Of a stretch of 64,000 bases of DNA, positions 15,997-25,149 are shown piece after piece. The translations under genes and the position numbers were made by a program. The notes under the pieces are model-generated. The model saw only the letters and a program-made list of their open reading frames with translations. It was not told where the DNA came from and did not search any database. Source of the stretch: JBCBSP01 sp039819095 (GTDB lineage: Bacteria > Pseudomonadota > Alphaproteobacteria > Caulobacterales > Maricaulaceae). The DNA is taken from the NCBI GenBank assembly GCA_039819095.1, contig JBCBSP010000002.1:62001-126000 (forward strand), read 5' to 3'. Within the stretch, counting starts at the first letter, position 1. The number at the start of each line of letters is the position of its first letter.

Positions 15997-17372
15997 CGCT
16001 GGCCGAGCACTTCACCCGGCATGCGCTCGCGCTGCACTGGGATGGCGTGCCGCCTGTGGCGCAGCGCGCCGCGAAAGCTTTCCTGCTGGATACGCTTGCA
16101 GTCGGGATTGCCGGCCGGCGCGCCTGGCTGGCCGACGCGGTGCTGAAGGTCGCGCGAAGTTGGGGCGAGGTCGGTTCCGACACGCCGGCCGCCAGCGTGT
16201 TTGGGCGGGGCGGGGCGCAACGTCTTCCGGCGCCCTCTGCGGCCTTCGTGAACGGGTTCCAGATCCACTGCCAGGAATATGACTGCGTCCATGAGCCGGC
16301 TGTGGTCCATCCGATGGCGACGATCGGCGCGGCGCTGGTCGCGGAGGCCGAAGCGCGCCCGGTGTCCGGCGCTGGTTTCCTCGCCGGGCTGGTCGCCGCT
16401 GTGGATATCGCTGCGGGGATTGGTGTTTCGGTCTCAAGCCCGATCCGGTTTTTCCGGCCCGCCAATGCCGGCCTGTTCGGCGCCGTGCTCGGTATTGCGC
16501 GACTGCGCGGCTTTGATGAGGCGCAAGCGCTGGACGCGCTGGGTTATGCGCTGGCTCAGGCCGCCGGCACCATGCAGTCCCATGTCGAAGGCAAGCCGGC
16601 CCTGCCCTTGCAGATTGCTGGCGCCGCGCGCGCGGCGATCTTGGCGTGCGATCTGGCTGAGGCCGGCGTGCCCGGTCCGCACGACGTGTTCGAAGGCCCG
16701 TACGGGTATTTTCCGCTGTTTGAAGAACGCTGGGACGCCGCCCCGGTGATTGAGAGCCTTGGCCAGGCCTTCCGGATCGCGGAAGTGTCGTACAAACCTT
16801 TTCCAACCGGGCGCGCCGCGCAGGGCGGGATCGTGCTGATGCAGCGCTTGCACGCGGCGGGCGTGTCGGTGCGGGAGGTCAAGGCGGTCACGCTGACCGC
16901 ACCTCCGCTCATCAAGCGCCTGGTCGGACGCCCGCCTGTTGTGGATATGCAGGTGAATTACGCCCGGCTCTGCTTTGCCTATCTCGGTGCGCGAACCCTT
17001 CAGACCGGAGGTGTCGGGCTTGATGATTTCAGCCGCGAGGCGCTCAGCGACCCCGCAACGCTGGAGCTTGCCGGCAGGATCGATGTGATCGATGACGGTT
17101 CGACGGACCCAGCGTCTTTCGCGCCGCAAGTGCTTCAGGCCCGGCTGAAAGACGGGTCGGTGCTGAGCGAGCGCGCCGAAGCGCTCTACGGCTCGCCGGC
17201 TGACCCGATGCGCTCGGACGATGTTGACGCCAAGCGCGCCGCCTGCCTGGCTTTCAGCTTTGGCGCGGAGCGCGCCGATCTCGACGCGGCGCTTTGCGAG
17301 GCGGTGGATAAACTGGAAACGCTCGACGCCAGCCGCCTTGGCCGGCTCGCGGCGGGTGATGTGGACATATAA
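15993..17372 (+). CDS. MmgE/PrpD family protein 2
   Basis: A 459-residue second member, only distantly like the first, with the signature NGFQIHCQEYDCVHEPAVVHP (about residues 89-109) in place of the usual DD-containing loop. Its 4-base overlap with MmgE/PrpD 1 suggests coupled translation and perhaps a heteromeric enzyme or two consecutive steps. It precedes the CoA ligase gene by 27 bases in the same operon. The reaction cannot be told from sequence. Confidence 0.82.
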   Translation: MTLAEHFTRHALALHWDGVPPVAQRAAKAFLLDTLAVGIAGRRAWLADAVLKVARSWGEVGSDTPAASVFGRGGAQRLPAPSAAFVNGFQIHCQEYDCVHEPAVVHPMATIGAALVAEAEARPVSGAGFLAGLVAAVDIAAGIGVSVSSPIRFFRPANAGLFGAVLGIARLRGFDEAQALDALGYALAQAAGTMQSHVEGKPALPLQIAGAARAAILACDLAEAGVPGPHDVFEGPYGYFPLFEERWDAAPVIESLGQAFRIAEVSYKPFPTGRAAQGGIVLMQRLHAAGVSVREVKAVTLTAPPLIKRLVGRPPVVDMQVNYARLCFAYLGARTLQTGGVGLDDFSREALSDPATLELAGRIDVIDDGSTDPASFAPQVLQARLKDGSVLSERAEALYGSPADPMRSDDVDAKRAACLAFSFGAERADLDAALCEAVDKLETLDASRLGRLAAGDVDI

Positions 17373-17399
17373 AGTGAAACACGTGGGGGAGATCGCGCC

Positions 17400-18794
17400 A
17401 TGAGCGACGGCCACCGGCATTATTTTGAGGCCTGCGACTGGGCCGAATTGCAACGCCAGCACCCGATCGGCGAGGCCTTTACCCGCTTCGCGCGGGAGAT
17501 CAGTCGCGACGAGCTGCGCGCACGTCAGAATTCGCTGTTTCTGAAGTCGGTCGACCGGGCCTGGAAGACGCCCTTCTATCGGCGCCTCTGGGGCGAGGCC
17601 GGCGCCGAGCCGGGCGATATCGCCAGCCTGGACGATTTACCCAAGCTGCCGATTTTCGACAAGTCCGACATCATGGACTCCATCGCCGCCTCGCCGCCCT
17701 TCGGTGATTTCGACGCGCGCGACACCCACCCTGAGGGCAAGCCGAACGTCGTCTTTCACACCACTTCAGGCACGACGGGCACGCCGCAGGTCCTTCTGTT
17801 CGGCGCCAAGGCGCGCGAAGTGCAGAATCTGCTGCTGGCGCGGCTCTACCGCTTCCAGGGTCTGCGCGCCGACGACATCGTCCACTCTGTATACGGACAC
17901 GGTATGATCAATGGCGGGCATTATGTGCGCGAAGCGGTCATCCACTGGACGAGCGCCATCTTCATGAGCGCCGGCACAGGCGTGGAGACACGCTCAGTGC
18001 GTCAGGTCGAACTGATGCGTGATTTCGGCGCGACGGTGATTGTCGGTTTCGCCGACTACATCAAGAAGCTGGCGCGTGTCGCGGCTGAGCAGGGCATTGA
18101 TCCGGTTAAGGATCTCAATATCCGCATGGTGTCCGGGCATCTGGGCCGGGAAGACAAACAGGCCCTGTCCGAAGCCTGGGGCGGGGCGGAGTGCTTTGAC
18201 TGGTACGGGGTCGGCGATACCGGCGTTATCGCCGGCGAAGGCCCGGACCGGTCCGGCCTCTACGTGATGGAGGACGCTCAGTATCTTGAGGTGTGCGATA
18301 TCGACACCGGCCAGCCGGTCGCGGACGGTGAGAGCGGCGACATGGTCTGCACCTGTCTGTACAAGGATGATGTCTATCCCATCATTCGCTTCAACACCCA
18401 TGACGTCACCCGGGTGATGACCGATGCGAGTCCGCTCGATCTCGCCTTTAAGCGGATCGAGGGGTTTCTCGGCCGGTCCGACAACATGGTGAAGATTCGC
18501 GGGATCAACATCTTCCCGCAGGCCATGGCGCCGCTTCTGGAAGTCAATTCCGCCTTCGCGGGGGAATTCATCTGCAAGGCCGAACGCGATGCGGACGGAC
18601 GCGACGAGTTCATCGTCATCGCCGAGACCACACAGCAGGATGAGGCGGTTCGCGCCGCCTTCGCCGCACATCTGAAACAGGCCATAGGCATTGAAGTCGG
18701 CGTGGAACTCGCCAGACCGGGCGAGCTCGCCCCGCTGACCCAGACTGAAGTGCGCCAGAAGCCCATTCGTCTGATCGATAACCGGTTCAAGTGA
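17400..18794 (+). CDS. Phenylacetate-CoA ligase-like acyl-CoA ligase
   Basis: A 464-residue adenylate-forming enzyme. The phosphate loop HTTSGTTGTPQV (residues about 119-130) and the WYGVGDTG and RSDNMVKIRGINIFPQ segments are those of the PaaK-type ligases, which make acyl-CoA from an aromatic or other carboxylic acid with ATP. Length is close to PaaK (about 430). It is the third gene of the MmgE/PrpD operon and overlaps the amidase gene by 4 bases, suggesting that an acid is activated close to where an amide is cleaved. Confidence 0.87.
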   Translation: MSDGHRHYFEACDWAELQRQHPIGEAFTRFAREISRDELRARQNSLFLKSVDRAWKTPFYRRLWGEAGAEPGDIASLDDLPKLPIFDKSDIMDSIAASPPFGDFDARDTHPEGKPNVVFHTTSGTTGTPQVLLFGAKAREVQNLLLARLYRFQGLRADDIVHSVYGHGMINGGHYVREAVIHWTSAIFMSAGTGVETRSVRQVELMRDFGATVIVGFADYIKKLARVAAEQGIDPVKDLNIRMVSGHLGREDKQALSEAWGGAECFDWYGVGDTGVIAGEGPDRSGLYVMEDAQYLEVCDIDTGQPVADGESGDMVCTCLYKDDVYPIIRFNTHDVTRVMTDASPLDLAFKRIEGFLGRSDNMVKIRGINIFPQAMAPLLEVNSAFAGEFICKAERDADGRDEFIVIAETTQQDEAVRAAFAAHLKQAIGIEVGVELARPGELAPLTQTEVRQKPIRLIDNRFK

Positions 18795-20185
18795 TGATGC
18801 GCGAGGCCTCCACCGACGACATGAATGCCGGCGCGCCGCCGCCGCGTGAACCGTCCCAGCGCACGCTTGGCGCCCAGATCGATGCCTTTGCGCTCGGCCG
18901 GTTCACGCCGGTCCAGATGCTGGAGACCTATGCTGCGCGCGCCGCGCGCTTTAATCCGCGCCTCAACGCCATCATTGATACGCGCCTGGAGGCCGCGCGC
19001 GAGGAAGCCGCAGCCTCGGCCGATCGCTGGGGCCGGGGCGCGCCGCTGTCCGATATTGATGGGGCGGTGGTGCTGGTCAAAGCCAATATCGCGGTGGAGG
19101 GCCTGCCCTGGACGGCGGGCATCCGCGCCTATGAGCGCCGTATCGCGCGGGAAGACGCGCCGGCTGTGGCGCGTCTGAAGGCGGCCGGCGCCATCATCCT
19201 CGGTACGCTCAACATGGAGGAGGGCGCACTCGGCGCGATCACTGATAATCCCTGGCTCGGGCGTTGCTTCAATCCCTGGTGCGAAGGCGAAGACATCACG
19301 CCTGGCGGCTCATCCGGCGGCTCGGGCGCAGCGGTGGCGGCGGGGCTATGCGCGGCGGCGCTCGGGACCGACACGATGGGCTCGGTACGCATTCCGGCGG
19401 CCTATTGCGGCGTCGCCGGTCACAAGCCGAGCCGTGATCTGATCAGCACTGAAGGCGTCATCGCGCTGTCCGCAACGCTGGATCATGTCGGTCCGCTGAC
19501 GCGGTCGGCTCGTGATCTGCGCGCCCTGACCCAAGCCCTGGGCGGCGAAGCGATGGCCGCCGGCTTCAGGATCGCCGGTGCCCGGATCGGGCGCTGGCGC
19601 TTTGAAGACGCGTTGGACTGCGACCCTGACATTTACGAGCTCTACGAGGCGGTGCTGAGCGGGCTCGCCGAGGCGGGCGCGCAGATCATCGATGTGAAGC
19701 CGCAGCATTACGCCTATGCGCGCTCGCGCCGGCGCGGGCTCTTGATCTCCGAGGTGGAGGGCTTCGCCGCGCACGAGACCGCGATGGACGATACTCCGGA
19801 CGGCTTCTCACGCACCTTCCGCGACCTCCTGCATTGGGGCGCCAAGCAGGGCGCGGACAAGGTGGAAGCCGCCTACGCCGCCATTCGCGCCTGCGAAGCC
19901 GATGCGCTGGACTGGTTCAAACGCTGCGCCGTGGTTCTGGCGCCGACTGCGCTGGAGCCGGCTTTCCGCTTCGGTGAAGAGATTCCCGCCGGCCAGGCGG
20001 ATCTGACGGCTTTTGCGGACATGGCGGGCGTCCCGGCGACGGCCGCAGCCAGCGGCCTCACCGCCTCCGGTCTGCCGGCCTCGGTCCAGGTGATCGGACC
20101 GAAGGGCGCAGATGCGCGCACGATTGCCGTGGCCGCCGAGATCGAAGCCCGCGCGGGCGGCCCGCTCGTCCCTCCCGGTTATTGA
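18791..20185 (+). CDS. Amidase-signature family hydrolase
   Basis: A 464-residue amidase. Lys97 lies in LVKANIAVEG, the Ser/Gly-rich signature GGSSGGSGAA is at residues 172-181, and the nucleophile Ser198 is in TMGSVRIPA, giving a complete Ser-Ser-Lys triad. The family cleaves a wide range of amides to acid and ammonia or amine. No GatC or GatB gene is near, so a catabolic role is more likely than tRNA amidation. It ends 7 bases from the convergent crotonase gene. The first in-frame ATG is used; MNAGAPPP 11 codons in is an alternative. Confidence 0.9.
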   Translation: MMMREASTDDMNAGAPPPREPSQRTLGAQIDAFALGRFTPVQMLETYAARAARFNPRLNAIIDTRLEAAREEAAASADRWGRGAPLSDIDGAVVLVKANIAVEGLPWTAGIRAYERRIAREDAPAVARLKAAGAIILGTLNMEEGALGAITDNPWLGRCFNPWCEGEDITPGGSSGGSGAAVAAGLCAAALGTDTMGSVRIPAAYCGVAGHKPSRDLISTEGVIALSATLDHVGPLTRSARDLRALTQALGGEAMAAGFRIAGARIGRWRFEDALDCDPDIYELYEAVLSGLAEAGAQIIDVKPQHYAYARSRRRGLLISEVEGFAAHETAMDDTPDGFSRTFRDLLHWGAKQGADKVEAAYAAIRACEADALDWFKRCAVVLAPTALEPAFRFGEEIPAGQADLTAFADMAGVPATAAASGLTASGLPASVQVIGPKGADARTIAVAAEIEARAGGPLVPPGY

Positions 20186-20192
20186 GCCGGGT

Positions 20193-20975
20193 TCAACCTT
20201 CAGGGAAGTCCGGTTTGCGCTTCTCCAGAAAGGCGCGATAGCCTTCCTGGAAGTCCGCGCTCTGGAAGGCGTCCAGGAAGAGCTGGCGCGTCTCATCATC
20301 ATCCTGGCTCTGACCGGCGATGATGCGCGCCATGATCTGTTTGGTGACCCGCGCTGAATGGGCCGAGGCCTGCGCGACGAGCGTGGCATAGTCTTGCGCT
20401 TCGTCCAGCAGCGCCTCACGCGGCAGGAGCCGGTTGATCAGGCCGGTATCCAGCGCCTCCTCGCCATCGAGAAGCCGCCCGGTGAACAAGATATCCTTCG
20501 CCGCGCTGAGCCCGACCGCGTCCACCAGCCGTCGCGTGTCGTTGAGCGTATAAACGAGCCCCAGCTTTCCTGGCGTGATCCCGAATTTCGACCCTTGCGC
20601 GGCGAAGCGCAGGTCGCAGGCGAGCGCCAGACCGCATCCGCCGCCGACACAGGCGCCCTCAATCACGGCGAGTGTGGGTTTTGCAAAGCCCGCCAGACCG
20701 TCAAGCGCCGCGGCGATGGTGCGCGAATAGGCCGCCGCCCGCTCTGCGGTGGCGTAAACGTCCTCAAACTCGCTGATATCGGCGCCGGCTGCGAACGCCC
20801 CCCCGGCGCCGCGAACGATCAACAAGCGGACAGAAGGGTCGGTTTCGGCTTGCGCGAGCAGACCGGGAATGGCCGCCCACATCGCCTCGTTCAGCGCATT
20901 GCGCTTCTCAGGGCGGTTCAGCACCAGGTGCGCGCTTGCGCCCTCGCGGGTGAGATAAACGGCGTCCTGGCTCAT
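20193..20975 (-). CDS. Crotonase-family protein (enoyl-CoA hydratase/isomerase-like)
   Basis: A 260-residue crotonase-fold protein. Both oxyanion-hole segments (FAAGADI and CVGGGC) are intact. The two glutamates of classical enoyl-CoA hydratase are replaced: Gly115 follows GGGC and Gly136 occupies the position after P in ITPGKLGL. The reaction may therefore be an isomerisation, decarboxylation or C-C cleavage of an acyl-CoA, not hydration. It is divergent from the DUF3598-like gene, with a composite A/B operator 35 bases upstream of its ATG. Confidence 0.88.
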   Translation of the reverse strand: MSQDAVYLTREGASAHLVLNRPEKRNALNEAMWAAIPGLLAQAETDPSVRLLIVRGAGGAFAAGADISEFEDVYATAERAAAYSRTIAAALDGLAGFAKPTLAVIEGACVGGGCGLALACDLRFAAQGSKFGITPGKLGLVYTLNDTRRLVDAVGLSAAKDILFTGRLLDGEEALDTGLINRLLPREALLDEAQDYATLVAQASAHSARVTKQIMARIIAGQSQDDDETRQLFLDAFQSADFQEGYRAFLEKRKPDFPEG

Positions 20976-21009
20976 GCGCGATGTCCTTTTTTACGCTGGG
21001 CGCGCCCAG

Positions 21010-21036
21010 CAAAAGATATATCTTTTGTCCGGACAA
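21010..21036. promoter_or_regulatory. Composite A-box plus B-box operator
   Basis: CAAAAGATATATCTTTTG (21010-21027) is a perfect 18-bp palindrome of the A type; its right end runs into TTGTCCGGACAA (21025-21036), a perfect 12-bp B-box. The two share three bases, so two regulators would compete or act together. It lies between the divergent crotonase and DUF3598-like genes. Confidence 0.75.
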
Positions 21037-21086
21037 GTGTTGGGCGCCGTTGGCGCCGGCCCGCACGGTATAAGAAAGGCTTTCTA

Positions 21087-21533
21087 ATGCGATTGATCCG
21101 CTGGCGCATGCCTGTTCTCGCCCGTCATGAAGGCGAGTGGGAAGGCGAGTACACCTATATCGACATCGATAATCAGGTGCTCGATCAGCACAAATCCCAT
21201 CTCGTCTGCCGTTTCCCTGACGAGGGCGAGTGGGATTATCACCAGACCAATCGCTATGAATGGGCGGACGGAAAGAGCGAGGAACACATCTTTCCGGCCA
21301 AATACGCCGAAGGCCGCATCTGGTGGGATACCGACCGGATTGAAGGCTGCGCCTGGGAGATCGACCCGCGAACCGTGTGTCTGACCTGGGCGCGCAAGGA
21401 CCTGCCGGGCGAATATCTCTACGAGATGATCCAGATCAGCCAGTGCGCCAACAAGCGCGGCCGGACCTGGCACTGGTTCCGCGATGATGAGCTCTACATG
21501 CGCACCGTGATCAAGGAAAGGCGGGTGAAATAG
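21087..21533 (+). CDS. Lipocalin-like protein (possible DUF3598 family)
   Basis: A 148-residue protein with no signal peptide. The sequence is rich in Trp/Tyr and beta strands (HEGEWEGEYTYID, SHLVCRFP, YHQTNRYEWADG, YEMIQIS, RTWHWFRD), fitting a beta-barrel of the lipocalin type; I recall this pattern from DUF3598 proteins, a family related to cyanobacterial chromophore-lyase-like lipocalins, but only moderately surely. The chosen ATG follows the composite operator by 50 bases; a longer upstream frame would run through the operator. It may bind or isomerise a hydrophobic pathway intermediate in the cytoplasm. Confidence 0.6.
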   Translation: MRLIRWRMPVLARHEGEWEGEYTYIDIDNQVLDQHKSHLVCRFPDEGEWDYHQTNRYEWADGKSEEHIFPAKYAEGRIWWDTDRIEGCAWEIDPRTVCLTWARKDLPGEYLYEMIQISQCANKRGRTWHWFRDDELYMRTVIKERRVK

Positions 21534-21599
21534 GCCGCCTCAAACCTTGTCATCCCCATGGCGCGGAGACCCGTTCTGAGCCTGCGGCCTTCACTCGCG

Positions 21600-22772
21600 T
21601 CAGATGACGCCGCGCGCCTTCATGTCGGCGATGCGCGCCGCGTCGAATCCGGCTTCATGCGCGAGTGTTTCGGAATGCTCGCCGAAGCCCGGCACGCGCG
21701 GTCGGGGTCGGGCCGGCTCGTTCCGGAAGCGGATGGACGGGCCGATATGCCTCGCGCCGTCTTCATCGGTGAAGACCATGCCGCGCTCGGCGGTGTGGGG
21801 ATCATCGAACGCATCCTTCAGCGAGCGCACCGGCGCCCAGCACACGTCGATCCCGGACAAAAAGGCTTCCCACTGAGCCAGCGTCTTCTGCGCGAAAGCC
21901 TGCTTGAAGAAGTCGCGCAACGGGCCCTGATCAGGGCCAGGCTCCCGCTTAGCGCAGTCCAGCAGGTCTTCACGCCCCAGCGCCGACAGCAGGTTGGATG
22001 CGAACTTCACCTCAGAGCCGCCCAACACGAGATGCGCGCCGTCCGCAGTCTCATAGACATGGTACATCGCCGCCCCGCCGAACGAGCGCATATCCTTGAC
22101 CGGGGGATGATCGCCATCAGCGAAAACCGGCCCGGTGACATTCGGTGTCCAGGCCAGGCAGGCGTCATACATCGCCATGTCGATGAAATCGCCTTCCCCA
22201 GTCTGCTCGCGTCGATAGAGCGCCATCAGGATGGCCGACAGCGCAGTGAGCGAAGCGGCCAGATCGGCGACCGGCATGTTGGGGCTCGCCGGTTGGCCGT
22301 CTTCCAGCCCGCGATTGAAATCGACCAGGCCGGCCAGCGCCTGAACCGTTAGATCATGCGCCGGCTTACTGGCATACGCCCCCTCCTGCCCGAAGGCGGA
22401 GATGGCGCAATACACCAGACGCGGATTGATCGCGGAGAGGGTCTCGTAATCGGCGGCGAGGCGCTTGGCGACGCCCGGCCGGAAGGCCTCCACCACGACA
22501 TCGGCTTCTGCGGCGAGCACATGCAGAAGCGCCTGACCGTCGCAGTCTTTCAGATTGATCCGCAGCGAGCGCTTGCCGCGCGCGATATTGCGAAACCAGA
22601 CCGAGACCCCGTCATCGGTCTTCCAGCCGATCTCACGCGTCGGCTCCCCCAGCCCGTTGGCCGGCTCGATCATGATCACGTCCGCGCCATGATCGGCCAT
22701 TGTCATAGTCAGGTGCGGGCCCGGCAGAAAGGCCGACAAATCCAGGACTTTCAGCCCGTCCAGCTTCATCAC
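21600..22772 (-). CDS. CaiB/BaiF family CoA transferase 1
   Basis: A 390-residue class III CoA transferase or racemase. The N-terminal LKVLDLSAFLPGPH, NLKDCDGQ and the catalytic Asp in MPVADLAAS (about residue 170) mark the family. Members move CoA from an acyl-CoA to an acid, or racemise 2-methylacyl-CoA. It is last of a three-gene operon behind the Tat-lipoprotein amine oxidase and a CpcT-like lipoprotein, transcribed leftward from the A-box at 25054. A degenerate dispersed repeat (GTCATCCCC...) follows its end at about 21550. Confidence 0.9.
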   Translation of the reverse strand: MMKLDGLKVLDLSAFLPGPHLTMTMADHGADVIMIEPANGLGEPTREIGWKTDDGVSVWFRNIARGKRSLRINLKDCDGQALLHVLAAEADVVVEAFRPGVAKRLAADYETLSAINPRLVYCAISAFGQEGAYASKPAHDLTVQALAGLVDFNRGLEDGQPASPNMPVADLAASLTALSAILMALYRREQTGEGDFIDMAMYDACLAWTPNVTGPVFADGDHPPVKDMRSFGGAAMYHVYETADGAHLVLGGSEVKFASNLLSALGREDLLDCAKREPGPDQGPLRDFFKQAFAQKTLAQWEAFLSGIDVCWAPVRSLKDAFDDPHTAERGMVFTDEDGARHIGPSIRFRNEPARPRPRVPGFGEHSETLAHEAGFDAARIADMKARGVI

Positions 22773-22801
22773 ATATCTCCCGGTTTCACGAGCGCAGGGC
22801 T

Positions 22802-23536
22802 CTAACGGCGCATGAAGCGATAGGCTGGCCCGCCCGGAACCTTGAAAGCGTAGTCGCCGCCCTCCAGCACCCCGGCTTCAGCGTATTCGACCACCGTTCC
22901 GATGTCTTCGCTGGACAGCCCGATGCGTGCTTCTATGCGCATGACGCGTCCGGACCGGGCGGTGATCTGACAGGTGTCCGGGTTCAGCGAAAACACCCAT
23001 GCGCGGGCTTCAGGACGTTCGACGCCGAGCGTGCAGCCCTCCGGGTACCCGATGAGGTCATCCAAGCTGAGCGCCTCGAACGCGCCGGGCGCAGCGCCCA
23101 GTCCCGCGAAGGGGTCCGGCGCCTGGAAGGTGTAGAAATCCATCCCGGTGATCGCCCCGTCCTTATCGGCGTTGAACGACCAGATGCGCTGCCGGCTGAT
23201 CGGCCCGTCCGGCCCGCCGGAACGCCATTCCAGATAGACGACATGATCGCCGATCAAGGGCGCTTCAACGGTGTGGAAGGAAGCCGTCTGCTGATCGATC
23301 CAGTCATAGGGATGGCCCGGGGCCGGCGGGCGCTTCAGCGTCTCGTCGGCGGCGGCGTACTGAGCGGCGTTGTCGAACGCGCCGCTCATCTGATCGAGCA
23401 CGATATCGATCTCGGCCAGAGCCGGGCTGGCGCCGTCCGGCGTCTCGGCGGCCGGCGGGATCTCCGGCGGCGCGGTGCAGGCGGCCAGAAGCGCAAGGCT
23501 CACGGCGGACACGTAAACGGGTCGGGGTAAGGTCAT
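22802..23536 (-). CDS. CpcT/CpeT-like lipoprotein 1
   Basis: A 244-residue protein with a lipoprotein signal (lipobox LAAC, Cys20). The mature part matches the CpcT/CpeT chromophore-lyase family: a QMSGAFDNAAQ segment, the VVYLEWRS...SRQRIW core strands, a GCTL stretch, and a late DTCQI Cys. In cyanobacteria these lipocalin-like proteins attach bilins to phycobiliproteins; there are no phycobiliproteins here, so only ligand binding can be inferred. It overlaps the amine-oxidase gene by 4 bases. Two more homologues are at 28070 and 37346. Confidence 0.78.
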   Translation of the reverse strand: MTLPRPVYVSAVSLALLAACTAPPEIPPAAETPDGASPALAEIDIVLDQMSGAFDNAAQYAAADETLKRPPAPGHPYDWIDQQTASFHTVEAPLIGDHVVYLEWRSGGPDGPISRQRIWSFNADKDGAITGMDFYTFQAPDPFAGLGAAPGAFEALSLDDLIGYPEGCTLGVERPEARAWVFSLNPDTCQITARSGRVMRIEARIGLSSEDIGTVVEYAEAGVLEGGDYAFKVPGGPAYRFMRR

Positions 23537-24963
23537 GCATCAGCCCTTTCAAGGATTTCAATCGCGGCGCGTTCGCCCGCTTCCATGGCGCCTTCCATGC
23601 CGGTGTGCAGATGGCTGGCATGCTCTCCGGCGATGTGAACGCGCCCAAAGGGTTGGACCATGGTTTCCGCCCATCGCCCGATCTGGCCAGGACGCCAGTG
23701 CATATAGGCGCCGCCGGCCAGCGGGTTGGACGGCGTCCATCGCACAGCCTGCCGCAAGCGGACCCGGCCGCTGCTCGCCGGACGAATACGCGCCATCGTC
23801 CGGCTGGCGAGCGCCTGCAGCGCCTCGTCATCCATCCGGTCCGCCTCCAGCCCGCCGATTCCATCGATCCAGCAGGTCAGCATGCCGGTCGGCGAGCCGT
23901 CCGCGCCCCGCTGGATGAAAATCCGTTCCAGCGCGCTGTCGGTCCACATGTCCGGCGCCAGACCGTCGGTCTCCCACCAGGGCGTTTCGGCTTCCAGATG
24001 GAGCTGCACGATCGGGGTGTAGTTCAACCCCTCGATCGCGTCGCGCTGAGCGACCGGCGCCTCGCCGATCAGATCCAGCGTGCGCAGGACCGAAAACGGC
24101 AGCGCGCACACGATGAAGTCCGCGCGCAGGGTTTCACCGCTCGCAAGCCGCACCGCCGCCCCGGTCGACCCGGTGTCAAGGACTACAGCGCGCGCGCCGG
24201 TGCGCACAGGCCGTATCAGTGCGCCGGCCATGGCTTCAGGCAGCCGCTGACTGCCGCCGAGAATGCGCTGTGAAGGGCCGAGCTCGCGATCCTGGGAATA
24301 GATCGCGAGCGTGCGCCAGATATTCATCATCGAATAGGTCGACAGGCTCTCTGCGTTGAGCGAGACGTCCATCAGCCGCAGCGCTTCGTCCGGCGCGCCG
24401 ATCACATCGTGCAGATAATCGGCCGCAGCCCTGTCGTGCTCGGCCCACTGCGCTTCGCGCCAGGCGTAGACGTCTGGCAACGGGTTGTTGCGCGCGATCA
24501 GGCTGAAGAACAGGCGACTGGGCGGCAGGGCGCGGAAGGGTTCCGGCAGGGTGTTCACCGCAGCAGAGGGCCAGTCTTCGGCTGAGAGCAGCTGGTCGCG
24601 CACGCTCAGGACCTGCCCGAACGTGCTGGGCGCGAACTCGCCCATCTGAAGGCCGAACTCCATAGCCCGGGCGTGAACGCGGGCATAACTGCGCCCGACC
24701 TGGGCGCCGCCGGCTTCGGGCGCTCCGGGGAGATCGTCCAGCGTGCGCATTCGCCCGCCGATCCGCTCGGACGCCTCGAGCACCAGAACGTCCATGCCGG
24801 CGCCCTGCAGGGTCAGCGCAGCGTGCAGGCCGGACAGGCCGGCCCCCAGCACAATAACGTCAGCCGCCTTGCCGCCCCGATTCCCACCGGGCCCGCAGCC
24901 GCCAATAGCAAACGCCGCGCCAGCGGCGGCCAGGCCAAGAGCATTGCGCCTTGTAAGGGTCAT
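23533..24963 (-). CDS. Flavin monoamine oxidase-like Tat lipoprotein
   Basis: A 476-residue FAD amine-oxidase-fold enzyme. The N-terminus has a twin arginine (TRRNALGLAAAG) and then IGGC, so it should be exported folded with FAD and acylated. The dinucleotide motif VLGAGLSGLHAA and IGGRMRT are near residues 40-80, and the C-terminal FAD motif is VHIAGEHASHLHTGMEGAMEAG. Amine, polyamine or carotenoid-type substrates are all possible in this superfamily. An ATG five codons upstream is an alternative start. It leads the operon with CpcT-like lipoprotein 1 and CaiB 1, divergent from the TRAP genes. Confidence 0.87.
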   Translation of the reverse strand: MTLTRRNALGLAAAGAAFAIGGCGPGGNRGGKAADVIVLGAGLSGLHAALTLQGAGMDVLVLEASERIGGRMRTLDDLPGAPEAGGAQVGRSYARVHARAMEFGLQMGEFAPSTFGQVLSVRDQLLSAEDWPSAAVNTLPEPFRALPPSRLFFSLIARNNPLPDVYAWREAQWAEHDRAAADYLHDVIGAPDEALRLMDVSLNAESLSTYSMMNIWRTLAIYSQDRELGPSQRILGGSQRLPEAMAGALIRPVRTGARAVVLDTGSTGAAVRLASGETLRADFIVCALPFSVLRTLDLIGEAPVAQRDAIEGLNYTPIVQLHLEAETPWWETDGLAPDMWTDSALERIFIQRGADGSPTGMLTCWIDGIGGLEADRMDDEALQALASRTMARIRPASSGRVRLRQAVRWTPSNPLAGGAYMHWRPGQIGRWAETMVQPFGRVHIAGEHASHLHTGMEGAMEAGERAAIEILERADA

Positions 24964-25053
24964 CAGGCTCGTCCTCATTCACCAGAACCGGGCTTTAAGA
25001 CCCGCCGAACGCGCATCATGCACTGAATGCCGCCTTGCGCGGACGGCCATTTG

Positions 25054-25071
25054 TAAATGTTATACCATTTG
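25054..25071. promoter_or_regulatory. A-box operator between the amine oxidase and TRAP operons
   Basis: Read on the minus strand, CAAATGGTATAACATTTA differs from the A-box CAAATGGTATATCATTTG at two positions. It lies 78 bases upstream of the TRAP binding-protein ATG and about 90 upstream of the amine oxidase ATG, so it can control both operons. Confidence 0.65.
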
Positions 25072-25149
25072 AGCCAAGTCGATGCGCGACGAACGCGCAC
25101 GGTCACAGGAGCAGGCGCGCCTCTTTCGCGCGCTTGGGGGAGACACGAT

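Noticed and set aside
18791..20185. GatA subunit of tRNA amidotransferase
   Set aside because: No gatB or gatC is nearby and the gene is coupled to a CoA ligase and MmgE/PrpD genes under the B-box, so a catabolic amidase is more likely.
20358..21086. Upstream extension of the DUF3598-like frame
   Set aside because: It would run antisense through the crotonase gene and through the composite operator; the family-like sequence begins at the ATG at 21087.
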